Position numbers and translations under genes: made by a program
Source of the DNA: Lepas anatifera
Lineage: Eukaryota > Arthropoda > Thecostraca > Lepadidae
DNA length: 64,000 nucleotides
Assembly: GCA_034440635.1 (NCBI GenBank)
Contig: JAOTON010001582.1
Span: forward strand, 458,001-522,000
Reading direction: 5' to 3'
Shown: one piece after another, positions 1 through 64,000 of the stretch
How the letters are laid out: each line of letters begins with the position of its first letter
How positions within the stretch are numbered: the first letter of the stretch is position 1
The notes under the pieces: generated by a model
Databases searched by the model: none
What the model saw: only the letters and a program-made list of their open reading frames with translations
What the model was told of the DNA's origin: nothing

Positions 1-458
1 CCTGGCCGAACGTAACCAGCGTGCCTCGAGTGAGGGTCCAGGAGCCCACTCGCAGCTGGGAGATCACGATTTGGGCACGTCTGGGCAAAAGTCCCACGTC
101 GGGTGTGGGTTCGGGGTGGACGTGGGAGTTCCTGGTTCTAGTTCCGTTGAACGAGTTGACCGTCGCTGCCGTCGCTATGCGGGCTGCGTCCAGGTCAATA
201 GGCACCGTTGAACCTTCCGCCTTGACCTTAGGAAAATCGAGTTTATGGAGGAACGTGTGAAGAAGTGTCCCAGCAGCTCTAGTGGGTCCCGCTCTGTTTT
301 GTATGTGCCACAAGGCAGCCCTTCCTCGACACTGGCAATAATCTAACTATTGCAGCGTTGTGTTGCTGGCGTACCCTGGCTCCCCTCCCAGCCGTGCCAC
401 CCCCGGTCTGTGGTACGCAGCCTGAAGGCGCTCTGACGTAACACCTCCCCGGCGGCAG
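1..458 (+). other. KCC intron, 3' part
   Basis: No exon of the KCC family is recognised here; the sequence ends in the acceptor of the exon at 459. Confidence 0.7.
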
Positions 459-17992
<17,534 letters not shown>

Positions 17993-18206
17993 ACACACCT
18001 CCGCGCATAGCCAAGTCCACCGCCGCTCGCCCGACTATTTATACTATTTATTTAACAAAGATGAAACGCCCGTGGCGAGGTGCGTCTGGCAAGCTACACA
18101 GTGGCTCATCTCATCGGTGGTGAAGTGCGGGTGGAGAAGAATCGACGGCCTGGGACGCACGCCAGGGGACGTCACGGCGCTGTCAACCAACAGTCAGCGG
18201 CACGGT

Positions 18207-18500
18207 GGTCCAATGGCAAACCACCGCCGTGCGTGGCTAGCCAATGGGAGACCCCTGCCGTGTGTGGCTATCCAATGGGAGTCCCTGTCGTGTGTGGATA
18301 GCCAATGGGAGACCCTCGCCGTGTGTGAGTAGCCAATGGGAGACCCCGCCGTGTATGAGTAGCCAATGGGAGACCCCTGCCGTGTGTGAGTAGCCAGTGG
18401 AAGACCCCCGCCGTGTGTGAGTAGCCAATGGAAGACCCCCGCCGTGTGTGGTTCTCCAATGGGAGGCCCGGCGTGTGTGACTCGCCAATGGAGCGGTGCT
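18207..18500. repeat. 31-bp minisatellite with a CCAAT motif in each unit (10 units)
   Basis: Units start at 18210, 18241, 18272, 18302, 18333, 18363, 18394, 18425, 18456 and 18485, each with ccaatgg(g) (ccagtgg in one) and then gagacccctgccgtgtgtg. Begins about 215 bases after the KCC stop, so probably in its 3' UTR. Confidence 0.93.
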
Positions 18501-20479
18501 GTGTCGGACGTGTGGACGTGCAGTGGAACGGTGAGCGCCCCCTATCGACATAGTCGCTGTTGGGTGGCAGGAAGGTGGACACTTCGCCAGGCATGGCGGA
18601 CGGAGGGAGGGGCTGAGCTGGTGGTACGGCGGGGATGTGAGGACTCCCCTCGGGTGGTAGCGGCTCCCGGCGTCCGACAAGGCGTTGTTGAAGTTGTGAT
18701 GCCTCCGCCTAGTTTACTTGTGGCAACCCAGCCGAATTTGTCGTGCTTGTCATCATGGCTCCCCGATATTGAACACCAGCAGTGGGCGCGGGAAGTCTCA
18801 CAGTCTTGTGATGAACGGTTAGGACATGTTGGGATGTAGCGCCAACGGCGTTGAGGAGAGCTATCAAATAGGCTCCCGAGCCCGATACAGAATAGATACT
18901 TATTGTTAGTGATGGGGCGTTAGTCACACGGCAACTGGGCAGTAAGCTGCAGCCGTTCGTGCTTTGTGATCGCGTATATGGTTGTAGTATTTTATGCAAG
19001 AAGCTCGCACCGGTAGCTGTCGAAACCCTTTAATGCATAGCTTTTTACAGTCCATCAAACCAAAGGTCACAAAAGTCAACATTATCTTTTTGTTCCTTGT
19101 TATGCTGGCTAGCAGCGATGCTTATTTGTGCTTCCTAGTATTGCATAACGGGTTTCTCGCCACTATCAGTTGCTTTCCGTCGCATGTTAATTCCATTCGT
19201 TGTTTTCCACGTTTTGGATGGTTTCGTTTTTAATACAGTCATATATTGTTTTCCTCTTATTTTAGGGCTCACGCGGGTCCCCAGTGTCCATGGTAACACG
19301 TGCCAACCAAGTCGGTACGAGCGCTGGTGACAATCAGAGGAGAGGAGACGGGTGTCCCCTCCCCCAGACTGCTCAGTCGACCCGTTTCAGCCTCCGTGGT
19401 CGAGAGCATTGTCGGCTCCGTCCCTCCCTGAGAGCTCATTCCCATGTCTCCCATTTCGCCCTCACACCGGTCAGGCGCCTCGCCACTCTCTGTGTCTGTG
19501 ATCTTTGCTCATTCTGCGCGCGCGGACGCCGCGTTGGCGCGGCCGTGCGACGGTGGCGTCGCGTGGTGGCTGACCTGCGAATCGCAGGCTTCCATCCTGT
19601 CCGCCAGAGTACACAGCTCTGCTGTAGCCAGTGTGAGTACCCAGTTCGAGTTCACATGTAGATATCGGCGAAGCGCCGGCAGAAACACGCAATAACCGAA
19701 CCACAAGCCTGGTCTTATTTTGGTCTTCGTGACCGTGGTTAATCCTTTTGTACCTGGGTACCATTACTGGTCTATTAAATTATCATTCATGCTGGGTTTT
19801 CGGCTCAACTCAAGGCTCAAACGTTGTACTGCGTTAAGGGCGAGGGATTCACTTTTTAAGTCTGGTGCCAAGGTGAACTCGAGTTTGGATACATGTGTGA
19901 GACCTGTGTATTTCCACCCACCATCACGCTACACTCGTGTCAGCTCTAAGTGATAGGCAAAGTACAGTAGGTGGTCGCAACCCTGTAGGGACCAGGAGCT
20001 TTCAGAAAGAGCCCGTGTAGCGCTGTCGGCTATGCTGTTACCGGTGGAGACATTTATTTTCCCGCTGTGTACTGTCCTCTGCAGATTGTTGTTGGTGAAT
20101 GAGAAATGCATGACATTTGAAGATTAGCGATTAATAATTAGAGCCAATCTGACCAAGGAATGGATAGTAAAACGTAGTGGGAACTGTGAGAGGTACTTGC
20201 TTTAGAATGTGATATGACGTGAAACAGTTTCGGCTTCAAGGATTATGCTTTAACGCTTAAAACGAACATCCGTAAAATTACCAACTACCCAAGAGTGGAG
20301 CCGGTGACACTCCTCAGCACCTGGGAACTTAGCTTTGTCCCTTGGAGAACTCAGAGAAAAACCAGAGACAGAGACCCGGAGGCATGTTGTCTCCGACTTC
20401 TGAAACCTAGCAAAGTTAATGTTGATCCGAAATGTTTAGACAAATTAGCTATGTTATGGAGAAGAGACGAACTGGCTAG

Positions 20480-20720
20480 ATGGGCGGATCCAGGGAGAAC
20501 AGGGTGGCAGGTCCCCTCCCCGATCGAGCATTGGCTCCCCCACGTTGAACCCCAGCGCCCTGCCAGCGCCACCCCCCCCTCCTCCCTCAGGATACGGTTA
20601 GCAGTGCCATTGCGATCCGACTTGGTTCCCCGTGGTGGGACCAGCCGCCGAAATGACACTCTTCTGGTTTAAATGGGCCCGTTGCCTAAATGCCCCCTCA
20701 CTCATCCTAGATCCGCCCAT
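20480..20720. mobile_element. Short non-autonomous DNA transposon (MITE) with GGCGGATC termini
   Basis: Inverted ends: atgggcggatccagg at 20480-20494 and its near-complement cctagatccgcccat at 20706-20720. 241 bp, no transposase. Such ends are common in hAT-related MITEs; no clear target duplication was seen. Confidence 0.6.
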
Positions 20721-21131
20721 GCCTGTTAAAATTTACTCATGTATGGTGTGGTTTCCTTTCTATTGCCCCTTAGAAAACTCGGAACGATTTTTATAGGTAG
20801 TGTGTGGAAATAGTGATCGGAAATATTCTGGTTTGTCTTTGGGCTTACGCCAGCTTTCGCGAAGCGATTGTTAGCAACTGGAACTGGTAACACCATGCTT
20901 GAGTGTGGATTCCTTCCAACTGATTACCCTGCGCATAGCAAGTGACGTCACCTGGCCCGGCCGGGATGTTCCGCTTGGTTAACACTTCTGATGCAGATGT
21001 TTCACCCTCGTCCCTGCCGCGTCTTGTAATGAAATCCGAACACATGCCTGAGGTGTGACTGTCTGATGTCTCCGAATCTCATTAGTACAGTGCCTTCTTT
21101 GTTTTCCCCTTACTTCATGTGTTTCTCTGAG

Positions 21132-21137
21132 AATAAA
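21132..21137 (+). promoter_or_regulatory. Candidate poly(A) signal for KCC
   Basis: AATAAA (gagaataaacatt). Others lie at about 21323 and 21577. No AATAAA was noticed closer to the stop codon, so assignment to KCC is tentative. Confidence 0.25.
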
Positions 21138-21727
21138 CATTCGTTCGAAAACGACCTCTTTACTGTTGCAGGATTTGTATGGCTATCAAATGAAGCAGTC
21201 TAACGTCGTCTTTGAACTATGACCTACCCGTATCAGGCGCCGCCGGCGGCAGGTACGTACATAAAGACTGATGACGTGTAGAGCCGATGACGTCTGAACT
21301 GCCGCGCCGCTCGTCGCTGACCAATAAATCGACTGCGCTGCTCGCACATTCATCCCCTGCTCTAAACTCTGCCGCCGACTGCGTTATGGGGTATAGCGAA
21401 GATAACAGAAACAGGTCAAAATACAGTGTAGTGTTTCGCGACAAAACGTCGAATGGTGATTACAGAGAAGAGCTGCAACGGTCTGCTTTTCTCTCTCCCT
21501 TTCTTCAGTATGAGCCAACCTATTGTTATGCCTGGCCTGGACCCCCTTCGCGAGACAAGGCCACGGAAATAGTAAATAAATCTATTTCATCCCGGAGGGC
21601 ACAAACTCAACGACGGAGAATCCCAAATGCACACATAACGATGATAACGACAACGACAACGACAATTGAGCAAGTACAACCCCAGAAAGACAGGCAGGGG
21701 GTCAGCCTGAGATCACCGGGGCACTGG

Positions 21728-21905
21728 AGTGGCACTCGGAGGGTCCGAGGCGCCGGAACAATGGGAGTGGCACTCGGAGGGTCCGAGGCGCCGGAGGCAA
21801 GAAGGAGTGGCACTCGGAGGGTCCGAGGCGCCGGAGGCAAGAAGGAGTGGCACTCGGAGGGTCCGAGGCGCCGGAGGCAAGAAGGACCGGTGCTCGGAGG
21901 GTCCG
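21728..21905. repeat. 40-bp GC-rich minisatellite (about 5 units)
   Basis: Units with cactcggagggtccgaggcg recur at 21733, 21771, 21811, 21851 and 21891 (spacing 38, then 40). Open in several frames on both strands because no unit carries a stop. Confidence 0.9.
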
Positions 21906-22099
21906 AGGCACCGATGGAGAGAGTGGAGGGTTCCCGACCTTACCTCGAGTGCAGCGTCTGGTAGTCTCCCTCCCGCCCCCGGCGCCACCCCGACATCACC
22001 TCAGCGTCACGTGACCCAGTCACGTGATCAAAAACGCACCAATCAACGCTTCTCACTAACCCAAGAATCAACCACGCTGTGGTAAATAACAAAAGTTTC

Positions 22100-22171
22100 A
22101 CCCGTAGCGAGAATCGAACACGCGGCCCTTGGGTTAATAGTCCCATGCTCTACCAACTGAGCTACACTGGT
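22100..22171 (-). tRNA. tRNA-Lys-like sequence, degenerate (pseudo-tRNA or SINE head)
   Basis: The complement reads from ACCAGTG through GTAGCTCAGTTGGTAGAGCA, a GGGACTATTAACCC anticodon arm and a GTTCGATTC T-loop, closing with TACGGGT. It resembles eukaryotic tRNA-Lys(CTT), but the anticodon arm lacks one base, CTT is replaced by ATT, and the T and acceptor stems each have a mismatch. Boxes A and B are intact, so Pol III transcription is possible; a working tRNA is unlikely. Confidence 0.5.
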
Positions 22172-23582
22172 CCGCACGACATTCGGGCCGCCACAACACT
22201 ATCATTAGAGGCCTATGTTAGTGCGCATGGGCTGCTTTTTCCGCTAGTACCCAATATAGTCTGCTACCCGGCTTGTCATATGGAATTAGGTGTTCCTAAT
22301 TATTTACATTTGTATTTAGCTTAGCGCTGATAATGACATTAGTTAGCGTTAAACATCTAAGCTCCCCTGCGCCGAATCCCGACTGGAGGCCTTAGGGGAC
22401 GACAATGCCAAGCAAGCGCGGAAGTCTACCCCAGCCAGTATTTGCGAGGTAATACAAACATTGTACATATGCCTATTGCAGTAGTTGCAGTAGTCGGCCA
22501 TTACTACCCGGAATGCTACCGCGCATGCGCACTTTTTTCTGGCGCCCCATGGCGTGTCCAGTGTCTCTAGGACGTAAACTGAATAATTAGCCAGCAATGA
22601 GGGGCATAAAGCAAACTAAAATATTGCACCATAAAACAGATTTTTAGACTCTCCCTGGCAACCCTCGCATCCCCAGCGGCTGGTTATGGGCGGCTACTGC
22701 CGACGCAGATGTGCGCTTAGGCCGCTGATGCCGACATTCTTCAACTGCCCTGATGCCGACCATCAGTTGGCAGCCAACCATAACTATCAAGATCTCTACT
22801 GGGCATGCGCAGCTTTTTTGCAACAACTCCATGGCATCTCTCGTGTTTCGCTTTAAGTGGTGGTAATCTGAACTATTGAACATAATTCACCGATGGACGC
22901 AACGGGGCTCCTGCGTCCGCCCCTGACATTATTTAAAAGCGTTAAGGGAAAACTTGTTTCTCAACCAATTCAATCAGAAGAAAAAGTATACTGTGCCGCA
23001 AAAAAATGTCGGACAACTCGCACCTGGCAACTCCCCAGGGACGGATCGTAACCAAATGGGTAACCCGAGGAAAGCTGTAAGAACAACTTTTTAGAAAACA
23101 GGCAAAATCGGCTAAACAATGGTTCAAATCTGGCCGATTTGGGTGGGCCATGTCCGGGATGGATCCCCTAATCCGCCAAAACCGGTCCATGCTCGGCAGC
23201 AAGTTATGACAGATGTTACCAGTACGCATACGAACAGGGGGACAAGGGTCTTGCCCGCCTCCCCTCAATGTTCGAGATCCTAAGCACTGGCCCTATGGCG
23301 TTGACTGGAAACGAACGGCTTCAAAATACACCTTGCCGCGCCATGTTCCCGACGTTCCTACGCCCATGGCGGTTTCCGACAACTAAGCCAAGCAGCGCGT
23401 AAGGATCGGGCCAGTAGCTGTAAACTGATATTATCAGCATTTCCCCTTGAACATCATTCCACCTTCGACTTGGGACTAGAATGGGCTCGTCATTGCTGGA
23501 ATCTGTACTGAACCAGCCTTTACTTGAGCGCGATACGCTGAATACATCTGGTAATGGTCTGTGTACACAGGGGCAGCAGATA

Positions 23583-23806
23583 CGCTGCCTTCTTACGCCC
23601 TGCAGACAGTGGCGGATACAAGGGAGCGAAGGGGTGTCGATTTTTTTAGTGCCCTTCTCCGCGAATAAGTGCCCTCTTCCTCCGCGATTTTTTTCAGTGC
23701 CAATAGTAATTACATAGTAAGAGGGTATTCGAAGTAAATATGGGACAGCGTTGAGCCGCTAGCCCCCGCCCCCCAAATGAACTTCTGGATCCTCTACTGT
23801 CTCCAG
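23583..23806. mobile_element. Possible MITE with degenerate inverted ends
   Basis: gacagtggcggatacaagg at 23586 faces a diverged inverse copy (ttctggatcctctactgtc) ending near 23803. The GGCGGAT core resembles the element at 20480. About 220 bp, no coding capacity. Confidence 0.3.
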
Positions 23807-24119
23807 GCGTCGGCTAAACAACGACACAGTGCAATTGTAACAAGTGTATATTCTCAGTATTTAACTGTGCACGCTGCCCACAGACAGCGGGCGGCTGGTC
23901 GGACGGAACAGTTCCACTAGTCACATTTTACAGCAGGCCCAGTGGCGGTCACGTGACCGCGCCAGACTCCCGGCGGGCACCACCGCCGGAGCATCCATAG
24001 GTACACCTCCGTCGGGGGAGGCGTGCCGCTGTCGCCACAATCCTCCCCGTCGCGATATTCACCAGCACTTGTTCAAAAGAATATCTTACAAGAATCTCAT
24101 CAGAAAATACAATTCGAGT

Positions 24120-24125
24120 TTTATT
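24120..24125 (-). promoter_or_regulatory. Candidate poly(A) signal for LRP2
   Basis: AATAAA on the minus strand, about 1.1 kb after the LRP2 stop codon. It is a plausible candidate, not confirmed by any flanking GU-rich analysis. Confidence 0.3.
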
Positions 24126-24959
24126 ACGGGGAAATGACCCGGACGGAACGCTCGGGGGACGGACGGATTATAAAACTGGTCTCTCACTACCCCTTCAATG
24201 GCAAAATGCACGCCGCCTAGCAATAGCTTCAATAAGTAGATTAAACAATATAAAGGCGTATTGGAATAGTCCTACAAATACAGGAATGTGTGGATGAGAT
24301 CGCTTGATCTCAGACAGGTCGAGCTAACGAAACCCCACCCCTTCCATCAATACCGGTGATGCGATAAAAATCAAAGCAGATAAGCGCTGGGCGGAATTCG
24401 TAACCATCGAATGATCACCCTAACACCTCTCTTTTAACGTCACTTCCTGGATTGTTTGACCTTTCCTGTAAGCACGCGATATTTGTTGCCAGCGAACGCC
24501 AGTGTTCGAAAGTAACGCGTATGCGCAAACCTAGCCAAACAATACAACGAACCATGTCGCCACGTATAGCGCTCCAAACATGCATACACCCACTCAGTTT
24601 GAAAGCGAATGTAACAACTCAGTCGTACGTATAGAATCTCATTCTTCCGGGAAACGCCATGCTTGTGTAATCCCACTCTTGCAATAAAAAACTTAGACGA
24701 GGCCTTTCTTGTACCTCCATTCAATATTAAAATATTAAATCGGCAAGTAAAGCAACTTTAGCCAATTACAACCATCCAAAATTCGTCCACTAAAATGCCA
24801 CGTCGGACAAGGGTCCTAGGTGGCGCCACGGCCGCATTATTGCTCTGGTCCGGTGGCATGGGCACTGGTTCTGGGCCCAGTCTCGGGCGCGACACCCCCG
24901 TCCCCACCGCGTCCTCTGGTGTCTCCGTAGGCGGCAACATATCACGACAGGGTGTGCCA

Positions 24960-25145
24960 CCACTGCGTCGCCGCACCTCCTGCAGCCCCACTGCACCGCA
25001 CCTCCTGCAGCCCCACTGCCGCCCTCCTGCGCCCCACTGCCGCCCTCCTGCGCCCCTGCCCCCTCCTGCGCCTGCCCCTCCTGCCCCCCTCCGCCCTCCT
25101 CCTGGCCCCACTGCACCGCACCTCCTGCAGCCCCACTGCACCGCT
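24960..25145. repeat. C-rich imperfect tandem repeat in the LRP2 3' UTR
   Basis: Short units of the type ccgcacctcctgcagcccca and cactgccgccctcctgcgcc alternate just downstream of the LRP2 stop. Confidence 0.8.
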
Positions 25146-25198
25146 CGTAACAGTCCGACCGAGAGCGGCCCAGTTCCAAACACTGTCCAGAGATGTCA

Positions 25199-63949
<38,751 letters not shown>

Positions 63950-64000
63950 CTGAAACAGGCGCCGGAATAGGCGGTCAAACTGAAGGCCCTGACCACCCCG

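Larger units (their letters stand above)
17993..25198. other. Intergenic region between two converging genes, with both 3' UTRs
   Basis: Lies between the KCC stop (+) and the LRP2 stop (-). Holds a 31-bp minisatellite (18207-18500), a MITE (20480-20720), a 40-bp minisatellite (21728-21905), a tRNA-Lys-like sequence (22100-22171), a possible further MITE near 23585-23806 and C-rich repeats in the LRP2 3' UTR (24960-25145). A related, diverged pair of segments lies at about 22490-22590 and 22780-22885, sharing a gcatgcgca core and a final gaataatt/gaacataatt. No third gene is recognised. Confidence 0.65.

Noticed and set aside
19284..19695. Overlapping GC-rich open frames sharing a short motif with 7700-7900
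   Set aside because: The shared stretch is only about a dozen bases; no splice or domain support.
21287..21964. 225-codon open frame in the intergenic region
   Set aside because: Half of it is the 40-bp minisatellite, which is open in several frames; the other half has low complexity and no recognised domain.

Overview
The window is animal nuclear DNA. Short coding exons with GT-AG borders lie in long AT-richer introns, among SINEs, MITE-like transposons, microsatellites and minisatellites. Protein similarity (a KCC C-terminus close to the insect protein, and a megalin-type tail) points to an arthropod. A crustacean is plausible, but the species cannot be named from the sequence.

Two genes converge tail to tail. 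On the + strand, 459-17992 holds the last 11 coding exons (about 547 aa) of a KCC-type K-Cl cotransporter (SLC12A4-7 family): the last membrane segments and the whole cytoplasmic regulatory tail. Its 5' exons lie before the window. On the - strand, 63949-25199 holds 41 consecutive coding exons (about 2657 aa) of an LRP2/megalin-type endocytic receptor. In protein order these give the end of one YWTD propeller, EGF, propeller, EGF, propeller, EGF, 10 LDLa repeats, 2 EGF, propeller, EGF, 11 LDLa repeats, 2 EGF, propeller, 2 EGF, one membrane segment and a tail with an NPxY endocytosis signal. Its N-terminal part lies beyond base 64000. All exon phases join, except for two opposite 1-base slips in homopolymers (44552-44557 and 29934-29938).

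The 7.2 kb between the two stop codons (17993-25198) holds a 31-bp CCAAT-bearing minisatellite, a 40-bp GC-rich minisatellite, a MITE, a tRNA-Lys-like sequence and candidate poly(A) signals. Introns hold a 3.6 kb near-palindromic transposon with an 8-bp target duplication (36067-39657), two TTAA-flanked elements (46470-47487, rich in AGGTCA half-sites, and 57291-58486), a nested inverted-repeat element (54217-55901) and four copies of a tRNA-derived SINE.

The most unusual feature is shared by both genes. At least six tandem arrays do not merely sit in introns but run across authentic exon borders. Each unit carries a copy of the splice site plus the adjoining coding bases: the KCC exon at 2460 (11 x 69 bp) and LRP2 exons at 62278, 33557, 32957, 28034 (acceptors) and 39836 (a donor). 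Two of these arrays have periods divisible by three and stay open in the coding frame. They create rows of near-identical competing splice sites and could lengthen the proteins in 23- or 13-residue steps.
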